The notes beneath the pieces are model-generated. The model searched no databases and was not told where the DNA came from. It worked only from the letters and a program-made list of their open reading frames with translations. Shown piece after piece: positions 7,707 through 15,542 of a stretch of DNA of 64,000 nucleotides. The DNA comes from Roseomonas sp. KE0001 (GTDB lineage Bacteria; Pseudomonadota; Alphaproteobacteria; Acetobacterales; Acetobacteraceae), in contig NZ_RCVQ01000004.1 in assembly GCF_016107285.1 (NCBI RefSeq), positions 1-64,000 of the forward strand. The letters are read 5' to 3'. Position numbers and translations under genes: made by a program. Position 1 is the stretch's first letter. Each line of letters begins with the position of its first letter.

Positions 7707-9584
7707 TCACGCCGCCTCCAGCTTCTCCTGCAACTCCAGCCACTCCTCCTCCATCGCCGCGACCTGCTTGGCGATGGCGCCCTGGCGCTGCGTGGCCCAG
7801 GCGATGTCCTCGGCCCTGAAGCGGGCATAGGTGGCGGGGTCGCCGAGCTTCTTCTCCAGCAGCGCCGCCTCCTTCTGCAGCTTCGCCATCTCCGCCTCGA
7901 TCCGGGTGACACGCTGGCGCAGCGGCGCCAGGGCCTGGCGGTTCTCGGCCCGCTCGCGCCGCTCGTCGCGCCGCGTGGCGGCGGGCTCGGCGGCGCCGCC
8001 CTGGCGCGCGGCGCGGGCCTGCTCCGCCAGATGCGCGCGGTAGTCGTCGAGGTCGCCCTCGAAGGGCGCGACGCCGCCATCGGCCACCAGCCAGAGCCGG
8101 TCGGCCGCCAGCGTCACCATGTCCGGGTCGTGGGTGATCAGCACCACGGCGCCGCCGAAGCCGGCCAGCGCCTTCACCAGCGCGTCGCGCGCGTCGATGT
8201 CGAGGTGGTTGGTCGGCTCGTCGAGGATCAGCAGGTGCGGCGCCTCGCGGGTGCAGAGCGCCAGCAGCAGCCGCGCCTTCTCGCCGCCGGAGAGCGCGCC
8301 GATCCGGGTCGTCGCCCGCTCGGCATCGAGGCCGAAGCGGGCGAGCTGGGCGCGGCACTGGGTCTCGCTCGCCTGCATCCCCAGCGCCGCCTGCATGTGG
8401 CTGAGCGGCGTGCCGGCGAGGTCCAGCTCCTCCGACTGGTGCTGGGCGAAGTAGCCGACCTTCAGGCGCCGGTCGCGCCGCACCTCGCCCGCGATCGGCG
8501 CCAGCCGGCCGGCCAGCAGCTTGGCGAGCGTGGACTTGCCGTTGCCATTGGCGCCGAGCAGCGCCACCCGGTCCTCCTGGTCGAGCCGCAGGTTCAGCCC
8601 GCGCAGCACCGGCCGGCCGTCATAGCCGATGGCGACGCCCTCGAGGCCGAGGATCGGCGGCGACAGCTCGGAGGGCTCGGGGAAGGCGAAGCGGGTGGGC
8701 GCGTCCTCCACCACCGTCTCGATCGCGGGCAGCTTCTCCAGCGCCTTGAGGCGCGACTGCGCCTGGCGGGCCTTGGTGGCCTTGGCGCGGAAGCGGTCGA
8801 CGAAGGACTGCATGTGGGCGCGCTGCGCCGCCACCTTCTCGGCCTGGGCGGCGAGCTGCGCGGCGCGCTCGGTGCGGATGCGGACGAAGTTGTCGAAGCC
8901 GCCGGGGTAGAGGGTGATCGTCTGCCGGTCGAGATGGGCGATGGAATCGACGCAGCGCTGCAACAGGCCGCGGTCGTGGCTGACGACGATGGCGGCGCCG
9001 GGGAAGCGCGCCAGCCACCCCTCCAGCCAGATCGTGGCCTCGAGGTCGAGGTGGTTGGTCGGCTCGTCCAGCAGCAGCAGGTCGGGCTCCAGGAACAGCG
9101 CCTGGGCCAGCGCCACGCGCATCCGCCAGCCGCCCGAGAACTCGCCCACGGCGCGCGCCTGGGCGGCGGCGTCGAAGCCGAGGCCGGAGAGCACGATGGC
9201 GGCGCGCGAGGGCGCGCTGTCGGCGCGGATGGCGATCAGCCGCTCATGGATCTCGGCCAGCCGGGCGCCGTCCGCCTCGTTCTCCAGGGCCGCGAGCAGG
9301 TCCGCGCGCTCGGTGTCGGCGGCGAGCACGGTCTCCAGCAGGCTCCGCGACCCGCCCGGCGCCTCCTGCGCCACATGCGTCATGCGGGCCCGGGCGGCGA
9401 GGCGGATCTCGCCGCCATCGGGCTGCAGCTCGCCGGTGATGGCGCGCAGCAGCGTGGACTTGCCGGCGCCGTTGCGGCCGACCAGGCCGATCTTGCGGCC
9501 GGGATCGACCATCAGCCCGGCGCCCTCCAGCAGCGGGCGGCCGGCGATGCGGATGGTCAGGTCACGGATGGCGAGGACGGTCAT
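7707..9584 (-). CDS. ABC-F family ATPase (YheS/Uup type)
   Basis: This 625-residue cytosolic protein has two ABC ATPase domains and no membrane segment. Domain 1 shows GRNGAGKST, FSGGWRMRVALAQAL and LLLDEPTNHLD. Domain 2 shows GANGNGKST, LSGGEKARLLLAL and LLILDEPTNHLD. The linker between domains is basic and the C terminus is a coiled coil (KLQKEAALLEKKLGD). ABC-F proteins act on ribosomes or handle translation stress. The layout fits the YheS/EttA/Uup group rather than drug-resistance members. It is transcribed alone, tail-to-tail with the small gene ending at 7697. Confidence 0.93.
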   Translation of the reverse strand: MTVLAIRDLTIRIAGRPLLEGAGLMVDPGRKIGLVGRNGAGKSTLLRAITGELQPDGGEIRLAARARMTHVAQEAPGGSRSLLETVLAADTERADLLAALENEADGARLAEIHERLIAIRADSAPSRAAIVLSGLGFDAAAQARAVGEFSGGWRMRVALAQALFLEPDLLLLDEPTNHLDLEATIWLEGWLARFPGAAIVVSHDRGLLQRCVDSIAHLDRQTITLYPGGFDNFVRIRTERAAQLAAQAEKVAAQRAHMQSFVDRFRAKATKARQAQSRLKALEKLPAIETVVEDAPTRFAFPEPSELSPPILGLEGVAIGYDGRPVLRGLNLRLDQEDRVALLGANGNGKSTLAKLLAGRLAPIAGEVRRDRRLKVGYFAQHQSEELDLAGTPLSHMQAALGMQASETQCRAQLARFGLDAERATTRIGALSGGEKARLLLALCTREAPHLLILDEPTNHLDIDARDALVKALAGFGGAVVLITHDPDMVTLAADRLWLVADGGVAPFEGDLDDYRAHLAEQARAARQGGAAEPAATRRDERRERAENRQALAPLRQRVTRIEAEMAKLQKEAALLEKKLGDPATYARFRAEDIAWATQRQGAIAKQVAAMEEEWLELQEKLEAA

Positions 9585-9667
9585 GCGGCGGGTTTAGAGC
9601 ATCGGGGCCGGGCGGCGGAAGCGGGCTGTTCCCCCGCCCGCCGCATGGCTGCCTCCGGGCGAGGGGG

Positions 9668-9728
9668 CCAGGGGAGACGCCAGGGGAGACGCCAGGGGAG
9701 ACACCAGGGGACAACGCCAGGGGAGCGC
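9668..9728. repeat. 12-bp tandem repeat, about five copies
   Basis: The unit CCAGGGGAGACG occurs twice exactly (9668, 9680), then with one change (9692), with one inserted base (9704), and partly (9717). It lies just past the stop of the Bug gene that ends at 9735 and is non-coding. The units are too short and lack spacers, so this is not CRISPR. Confidence 0.9.
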
Positions 9729-9734
9729 CGGACC

Positions 9735-10739
9735 CTATTGCTCCAGCCGGACGCCGGTCCGCTTCACCACCTCCTGGAACTTCGCCACCTCCCGCACCAG
9801 GAAGGCGCGGGCCTCGGCCAGGCCGTTCGCCTGCCGCCAGGGCGCGACGCCGTTGTCGATCAGGCGGTTGCGGAACTCCTCCTCCGCCAGCGCGGCGTTG
9901 ATGGCCTGGTTCAGCCGCCCGGCCACCGCCGCCGGCATGTCGGGCGGGCCGAGGATGACGTTCCAGGTCTGCAGGTCGAAGCCCGGCAGGCCGCTCTCGG
10001 CGAGCGTCGGGATCTCGGGGAAGGTGGGGAAGCGCTCCGGCGAGGTCAGCGCCAGCGGCCGCACCAGCCCGCCGCGGATCTGCCCGGCGGCCGAGGCCAG
10101 CACCGCGACGCCCCATTGCCCCTGGCCCTGGTGGATCGCCTGCACCTGCTGCCCGCCGCTGCGGTAGGGCACGTGGACGAAGCGCGTGCCGAGGGTGATC
10201 GCCAGCATCTCCGAGGTCAGGTGGTTCGGCGTGCCGACGCCGGAGGAGGCGTAGGTGATGCTCTCGGGCTTCGCCTCGCGCAGGGTGGCGAGCAGGCTTT
10301 TCGCGTCGCGCGGCGGGAAGTCGTTGTTGGCGATGACGACGAGCGGCCCGGTGCCGAGCACGGCGAGCTGGGTGAAGTCCTTCACCGGGTCGTAGCGCGT
10401 GCCGCCGACCAGGGCGGAGGGGGCGATGCCGTGCGAGCCGGATTCGACCAGCATGATGGTGTAGCCGTCCGGCGACTGCCGGCGGAGCCATTCGCTGGCG
10501 ACGACGCCGGCGGCGCCGGGGCGGTTCTCCACCACCACGCGCGCCGGCTCGCCCGAGGGGCCGGCCAGGGTGTGGCCGAGCCGGTCGGCCAGCAGGCGGG
10601 CCGCGATATCGGTGGAGCCGCCGGGGGCATAGCCGGTGACGAGGCTGATCGGCCGGTCCGGGAAGGCCAGGGCGGGGTGGAGGGGCGCGGCCAGGGCGCA
10701 GAGGCCCAGCAGCGCCGCCAGCATCGGACGTCGCGTCAT
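9735..10739 (-). CDS. Bug-family (TctC-like) tripartite tricarboxylate receptor
   Basis: This 334-residue periplasmic protein has a cleavable signal (MTRRPMLAALLGLCALAAPLHPALA) followed by PISLVTGYAPGGSTDIAARLL, VVVENRPGAAG, SSGVGTPNHLTSEM and HVPYRSGG. These contacts form the carboxylate-binding cleft of Bug receptors. The ligand is unknown and no TctAB genes are adjacent. It is a paralogue of the gene at 6265 with divergent sequence. Its downstream end runs into the 12-bp tandem repeat. Confidence 0.9.
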   Translation of the reverse strand: MTRRPMLAALLGLCALAAPLHPALAFPDRPISLVTGYAPGGSTDIAARLLADRLGHTLAGPSGEPARVVVENRPGAAGVVASEWLRRQSPDGYTIMLVESGSHGIAPSALVGGTRYDPVKDFTQLAVLGTGPLVVIANNDFPPRDAKSLLATLREAKPESITYASSGVGTPNHLTSEMLAITLGTRFVHVPYRSGGQQVQAIHQGQGQWGVAVLASAAGQIRGGLVRPLALTSPERFPTFPEIPTLAESGLPGFDLQTWNVILGPPDMPAAVAGRLNQAINAALAEEEFRNRLIDNGVAPWRQANGLAEARAFLVREVAKFQEVVKRTGVRLEQ

Positions 10740-11036
10740 TCTCGGTGGTTCTCCCAGGTCCGGGGCGGCTGCATCGGCACGCCCCTGATTGACCCGGGCA
10801 GCTTAGCCATGGATGGGCCGCAACCGCCATGGCATTGGACCCGGGGCCCGCCACCCGACCGGCCACGGCGGCCCCTGCCCGCGTGACGCCGTGTTTCAGT
10901 CCGGCCGCGGCCCGGACCCGGGCGTTCCGGCCCGGCCGGATTTGCTCTAGGGTCCGCCCGCGCGCCCGGTGCCGGCGTGGCTGACAGGATCGCCCGACCC
11001 CTTGCTGCTGCTGCCGTTCCTCCCCGATCCCCGCGC

Positions 11037-12122
11037 ATGGAGCTGACCGCCACCCGCCCGCCCGCCGGACCGCGCCGGCGCGGTCTGCCCCGGCGTGGTC
11101 TGCCTCGCCTGGGGCCGGGCCTGCTGGTCTCGCTGCTGCTGCATGCCGGGCTGGTCGCCGTCCTGCTGTTCGGCCTGGAGCGCGAGGAACTGCCGCCCCC
11201 GGCACCGGAGCAGGAGGTCGCGGTGGTCTTCGAGCCGGTGCCGGGCGAGCCGCCGCCCGGCGAGACCGTGGCGGAGCAGCCGAGCGCCCCCGCCGAGCCT
11301 CCCCCGGCCGTGCCAACGCCCCTGGCCCCCCCCGACCCGCAGGCGGTGGAGGTGCTGCCTCCCGAGCCGCCCGCCCCGGCAGCCGAGGCCGAGCCCGCGC
11401 CGCCGCCGCCGCCCTCCCCCCCGGTGGCCGAGGTGCCCCCCGAGCCCGCGCCGCCCGAACCGCCGGCCCAGGAGGCGCCGCCCGAGCCCGCGCCCCCGGT
11501 GGCGCAGGCGCGGCCCGCGCCGCCGCTCGACCTGCCGCCGGAACTGCGCCCGGAGGCGCTGCTGGCACGGCCGACGCCCTTCACCCTGCGGCCGCCGCCG
11601 CCCCCCTCGCCCCAGGCGCCGCCGCAACGCCCGCCGCAGGCCCCGGCCTCGCCCTTCCAGGGCACGGTGATGCTCGGCCGCCCGCCCGCCCTGGCGCCGC
11701 GCCGGGCCCAGCCGCCAGGGCGGCCGGGGGCCATCGACACGGCGATCGGGCCGGTGCCGCAGCGGCCGCTGGGCCCGGCCGGGCCGCTGGCCACCAACAA
11801 CGCCACGGTGAGCCATGTCGCCGGCACGCGGGCCAGCCGCAACTGGCAGCAGGAACTGCTGGCCTGGGTCCGCAGCCGTGGCTTCTATCCGCCGCAGGCC
11901 GCGATGGCCGGGGAATCCGGCCCGGTGACGCTGCAGGTGACGGTGGCGCGGGATGGCCGCGTGACCGGCCTCAGGATGATCAGCCGCTCCGGCTCACGCT
12001 GGCTCGACATGGGTGCCACGGCGATCTTCCGCGACGGCCAGGCACCGCGCTTCACGCCCGAGATGGAAGGCGACAGCACCACCTTCAATTTCACCATCCA
12101 CTACGTTCTGACCTATCGCTAG
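11037..12122 (+). CDS. TonB-family energy transducer-like protein
   Basis: This 361-residue protein has one N-terminal membrane helix (residues about 27-46) containing the TonB-type SxxxH motif (Ser32, His36). A long Pro/Glu/Ala-rich periplasmic spacer (about 50-240) follows, then a C-terminal TonB fold (LLAWVRSRGFYPPQAA, GPVTLQVTVARDGRV, FNFTIHYVLTYR). TonB carries proton-motive energy from ExbBD to outer-membrane receptors. No exbBD or receptor lies nearby. I chose the ATG at 11037 because the leader before it in the longer frame is not protein-like. Confidence 0.85.
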   Translation: MELTATRPPAGPRRRGLPRRGLPRLGPGLLVSLLLHAGLVAVLLFGLEREELPPPAPEQEVAVVFEPVPGEPPPGETVAEQPSAPAEPPPAVPTPLAPPDPQAVEVLPPEPPAPAAEAEPAPPPPPSPPVAEVPPEPAPPEPPAQEAPPEPAPPVAQARPAPPLDLPPELRPEALLARPTPFTLRPPPPPSPQAPPQRPPQAPASPFQGTVMLGRPPALAPRRAQPPGRPGAIDTAIGPVPQRPLGPAGPLATNNATVSHVAGTRASRNWQQELLAWVRSRGFYPPQAAMAGESGPVTLQVTVARDGRVTGLRMISRSGSRWLDMGATAIFRDGQAPRFTPEMEGDSTTFNFTIHYVLTYR

Positions 12123-12161
12123 AAACTCGTCCCGCTGGCTGCCGGTGCAATTCGAGGTAGC

Positions 12162-13688
12162 ATGGCGTCATGCAAGGTGGAGGCGAAGTTGAACGCAGAA
12201 TCGCCAGGACTGGTTGAGAAGGCCACGGGAGCCTCCAGCTTCGACCCCCTGGCTTTCGAGCGCCGGGCGAAGGTGTTGGCCGAGGCCGGCGGCTGGGAGG
12301 AATTGCGGATCGCCCTCCTCGCCACCACGGATCGGCCCTGGCGGCCGCGGACGGTGCTCTATGCCGCCGTCACCGCGACCGAAGCCCACTCCGGGGCGCT
12401 GCTGGACGAGGTGCTGCGGCGCTCGGTGGGGGTGGAGCTGCCGCCGCATATCGCCCTGGCCATCGGCCGGCATCTTGCCATGTCGGGCGAGGCGGGAGCG
12501 GCCTGGGGGCTGCTGCTCTCCTGCCGGGCGCTCCTGGACTCCGCGCCGCACCGGAGCGGGCTGGCGCAGGTCCTGGCACTGATCGAGGCGAGCGCGCGGG
12601 AGCGCGGCCTGCGCCTGGCAGCCGGCATCCTGCGGCGGCGCCTGGCCGGTGCGGCGCTCTCGGCGGGGCCGGACCGGGTGCTGACCTGGGACACGGGAGG
12701 CGCGCCACCGCGCATGCCCGAGCCCGGGCCACCGCCGCTGCTGCACCACGAGTCTGCCCCGCCTGCCGCGCTGGCCGAACTGGAAGCGGTGCGGGACGCC
12801 TTCGAGGCCGCCCTGCGGCGCGACATCCGGCCGCAGGTGGCGGTGCACGAGGATGTGCTGGTGAACCGGCATGGCCAGGTCTGGCGCGAGGGAGGCGAGG
12901 TGATCCTCTCCGGCAATCGCCCCCTTCCCGAGGCCAGCCTGGCGGCGGCGCGGCAGGCGCCGGAGGTCGGGAGCGGCGTGCTGGCCATGGAGGAATCCGG
13001 GCTGTTCCACTGGCTCTGCGAATGGCTGCCCTCCCTGTTCTGGACGCTCGGGGATGCGGCGGAAGCCCCGTCCCTGCTGCTGAGCGACTTGGCGCCATCC
13101 TATCACGAGGCTTCCCTGGCGCTGCTGGGCAGCGAGGCGCCGCGGTTGCGGGTGGGGGACGCCCTGCGGGTCGGGCGGCTGCATGTCGGCGACCGGCGGA
13201 TGCTGAATTATCGCCACTGGGGGGCCTACGAGGCGGGCTTCCGGCGCATCAACGTAGCCGCCCGGCGGGAGATGCCCGGGGAGACGCCCGCCGACTTCTA
13301 CATCTCCCGCCGCGATGCCGGGCGGCGTCGGCTGCTGAACGAGGCGGCGCTGATCGAACGGGTGGAACGGGCGGGGTTCACCGCCGTCGAGCTCTCCGGC
13401 ATGAGCCTCGCCGCGCAGGTCGCGCTCTTCGCCGGGGCGCGGCGCATCGTCGCGCCGCATGGCGCCGGCCTGTCGCATCTGCTGGCCAAGCCGGACACCT
13501 GTACCGTGCTGGAGCTGGTGCCGGCGAGCGCCGGCAGCATGTCGTTGCGCTACAACTTCGCCCGCATCTCGCGCCTGCGCGGCCACGCGCATGCCCTGCA
13601 TCTGGAGCGCATCAACCCGATCACCCACGAGTGGAGCGTGGATCTGGAGAAGGTCGAGCGCGGCATGGAGCGGCAGTTCGGCGGCTGA
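12162..13688 (+). CDS. glycosyltransferase family 61-like protein
   Basis: This 508-residue protein has a C-terminal half that fits GT61/DUF563: YISRRDAGRRRLLNE, the invariant IVAPHGAGLSHLLA, and a LELVPAS strand after it. The N-terminal 200 residues are alpha-helical and unassigned. No signal peptide or TM helix is evident, so it is probably cytosolic, adding a sugar (often xylose or similar) to a surface glycan. A GAGG lies just before the ATG at 12162. It faces a hexapeptide acetyltransferase and lies in a small glycan block with the glycosyltransferase at 14487. Confidence 0.8.
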   Translation: MASCKVEAKLNAESPGLVEKATGASSFDPLAFERRAKVLAEAGGWEELRIALLATTDRPWRPRTVLYAAVTATEAHSGALLDEVLRRSVGVELPPHIALAIGRHLAMSGEAGAAWGLLLSCRALLDSAPHRSGLAQVLALIEASARERGLRLAAGILRRRLAGAALSAGPDRVLTWDTGGAPPRMPEPGPPPLLHHESAPPAALAELEAVRDAFEAALRRDIRPQVAVHEDVLVNRHGQVWREGGEVILSGNRPLPEASLAAARQAPEVGSGVLAMEESGLFHWLCEWLPSLFWTLGDAAEAPSLLLSDLAPSYHEASLALLGSEAPRLRVGDALRVGRLHVGDRRMLNYRHWGAYEAGFRRINVAARREMPGETPADFYISRRDAGRRRLLNEAALIERVERAGFTAVELSGMSLAAQVALFAGARRIVAPHGAGLSHLLAKPDTCTVLELVPASAGSMSLRYNFARISRLRGHAHALHLERINPITHEWSVDLEKVERGMERQFGG

Positions 13689-13707
13689 GGCGCCGCCGCG
13701 CCCGGGT

Positions 13708-14373
13708 TCAACCGCCGGCGGCCAGGGCGGCGGCGGGGGTGGAGGCGGGAGCGGGGTCCCAGCGGTCGCAGAAGGCGGCGATGTCGCCGCTCTGGAACTC
13801 CGGCAGGCGCGCCAGGATGGTCTCGAAAGGCCAGTCCCACCAGGCGATGCGGCGCAGCCGGGCGGCGATCCCGGCGGGGAAGCGGTCGCGGATGCGCCGC
13901 GCCGGCACGCCGCCGACCACCGAATAGGGCGCCACGTCCCGGCTGACCACGGCGCCCGCCGCCAGCACCGCGCCATCCCCCACCGTGACGCCGGGCAGCA
14001 CCGTCACGCCATGGCCGATCCAGACATCGTGGCCGATGGTGACGCGGGCGGCGCGGCGGTCGGCGAAGAAGGCGCGGTCCCGCGCCGCGCCGGCGTCGTA
14101 GTATTCCGGGCAATAGGTGAAGCGGTGCAGCGAGGGCCGGTCCATCGGGTGGTTCGGCGCGCCGATCCGCACCCGGGCGGCGATGGCGCAGAAGCGCCCG
14201 ATGGCCGCATCCGACACCATGCAATCCTCGCCGAGATAGCTGTAGTCGCCGAGGGTGGCGTATTCGATCTGGCTGTCCCGCAGGATCTCGCAGCAGCGAC
14301 CGATCCCGGCCTCGCGCAGCCGGACGCTGGGGTCGATCACCGTGCGGGCGAGTTTCGGGCGCTGTTCCGCCAT
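13708..14373 (-). CDS. hexapeptide-repeat acetyltransferase (phosphonate-type / CatB-like)
   Basis: This 221-residue left-handed beta-helix acyltransferase has isoleucine-patch repeats ([35 protein letters not shown]) and the [15 protein letters not shown] loop carrying the catalytic His. The WWDWPFETI tail and overall order recall the transferase found beside phosphonate (phn) operons, as well as streptogramin acetyltransferases. No phn gene is in this window. Here it sits between two glycosyltransferases, so O-acetylation of a surface glycan is at least as likely. The acceptor is unknown. Confidence 0.82.
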   Translation of the reverse strand: MAEQRPKLARTVIDPSVRLREAGIGRCCEILRDSQIEYATLGDYSYLGEDCMVSDAAIGRFCAIAARVRIGAPNHPMDRPSLHRFTYCPEYYDAGAARDRAFFADRRAARVTIGHDVWIGHGVTVLPGVTVGDGAVLAAGAVVSRDVAPYSVVGGVPARRIRDRFPAGIAARLRRIAWWDWPFETILARLPEFQSGDIAAFCDRWDPAPASTPAAALAAGG

Positions 14374-14486
14374 GCCATGCTCCTGTCCGCCGGAGCGGGT
14401 CGGGGGATGGGGCCGCCAGGCGCGGCCCCAGGGGCGCCTGCCTTACCATGGCGATGTGACAGGCGGATGACGGATCCCGCCGGGCG

Positions 14487-15542
14487 TCAGGCCGCCTCGA
14501 CCTCCTGCACCCAGAAATTGCGGTGCTCGCGCAGCTTGCTGTCCCGGCGCAGCAGGTCGGTCAGCCAGGCCATGCCGTCCGGCACCCGCCGGCCATGCCC
14601 CTCCAGGATGCGCGCCACCTCGCCGGCGAGGACGCGGCGGAAGCCGGCCATCCGCGCCACCGCCTCCTGGCGGATCGCCTCGCGGTCCATCTCCCCCTCG
14701 CGCAGCCGGCGCAGCGCCAGCGCCACCCCGTCGCGCACCGCCTCCGCCTTCGGCTCGACGATGATCGCGTTGGCCGCGTCGTAGAAGGCGTCGCGCCCGC
14801 CGAGGGAGGGGGTGCTGACCACCGGCAGGCCGCAGAGGAGATACTCCAGCGAGGCGTAGCAGGCGCCCTCCGCGGCGGAGAGGATCAGCCCCACCTCGCT
14901 GCTGTTCAGCAACGCCACCACCCGCTCCGGCGGCTGGTTGCGGACGCTTCCGGCCGGCCCGCAATCCTCCAGGACGACGCGGGCGGTGCGGCCGTGGTCC
15001 GGCTCGTTCACGTCATAGGTGATGAAGAGCGTGCCGCCGACCAGGCGCGACAGGTGATGTCGCTTGAAGGCCAGTGGCTTGCTGTTGAGCACGGCGCGGT
15101 AGAGCCGCGGCGTGGGCAGGATGCGGATGCTCTCCTCGTCCAGCAGGGCGGCGTTGTTGAAATGCAGGACGCGGAAGCCCGGGAAGGCGGCGCGCGCATC
15201 GGCGACCTCCCGCTCGGAATTCATCAGCAGCGTGACCTGGTCGCGCGCCAGGGCGGGATCGGCCCCCGCCCCGGCCACCGCCTGCTCCAGCCGCCCGCGC
15301 AGGGTCCGCAACTGCCCGGCGCCCTGGTTCCAGGAGAAGGTGAAGAGAAGATGCGTGCGGCTGTCGAGCAGGCCGCTGCGCAGCAGGCCGGGCCACTGCA
15401 GGAAGGCGCCCTCGTGGAACATGACGATCGAGAGCCCGTCCGGGTCCGTGTGCAGGCAGCGCAGCGGCCGGGACCGGCCCCCCGAGCGGGCGATGAAGCG
15501 GGCGGGGCCGGGGGCGTGACCGGGGCCGGGCGGCGGCCTCAT
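14487..15542 (-). CDS. glycosyltransferase, GT4/GT-B-like
   Basis: This 351-residue protein has a C-terminal GT-B nucleotide-sugar half: NSSEVGLILSAAEGACYASLEYLLCGLPVVSTPSLGG is the usual donor-binding Glu region. The first half is less conserved (HTDPDGLSIVMFHEGAFLQWPG, LLMNSEREVADAR). Its ATG at 15542 overlaps the stop of the upstream M10 metalloprotease gene in an ATGA, so the two are translationally coupled. The substrate is unknown. Coupling to a repeat-bearing secreted protein hints that it may glycosylate that protein or act on the same surface structure; this is inference. Confidence 0.75.
   Translation of the reverse strand: MRPPPGPGHAPGPARFIARSGGRSRPLRCLHTDPDGLSIVMFHEGAFLQWPGLLRSGLLDSRTHLLFTFSWNQGAGQLRTLRGRLEQAVAGAGADPALARDQVTLLMNSEREVADARAAFPGFRVLHFNNAALLDEESIRILPTPRLYRAVLNSKPLAFKRHHLSRLVGGTLFITYDVNEPDHGRTARVVLEDCGPAGSVRNQPPERVVALLNSSEVGLILSAAEGACYASLEYLLCGLPVVSTPSLGGRDAFYDAANAIIVEPKAEAVRDGVALALRRLREGEMDREAIRQEAVARMAGFRRVLAGEVARILEGHGRRVPDGMAWLTDLLRRDSKLREHRNFWVQEVEAA

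Noticed and set aside
9668-9728. Possible CRISPR array
   Set aside because: Units of 12 bases are directly adjacent with no spacers, and no cas gene is present.
8031-10886. Plus-strand open frame of 951 codons
   Set aside because: It runs antisense to the ABC-F ATPase and a Bug receptor, both with full motif sets. No family is seen in it.
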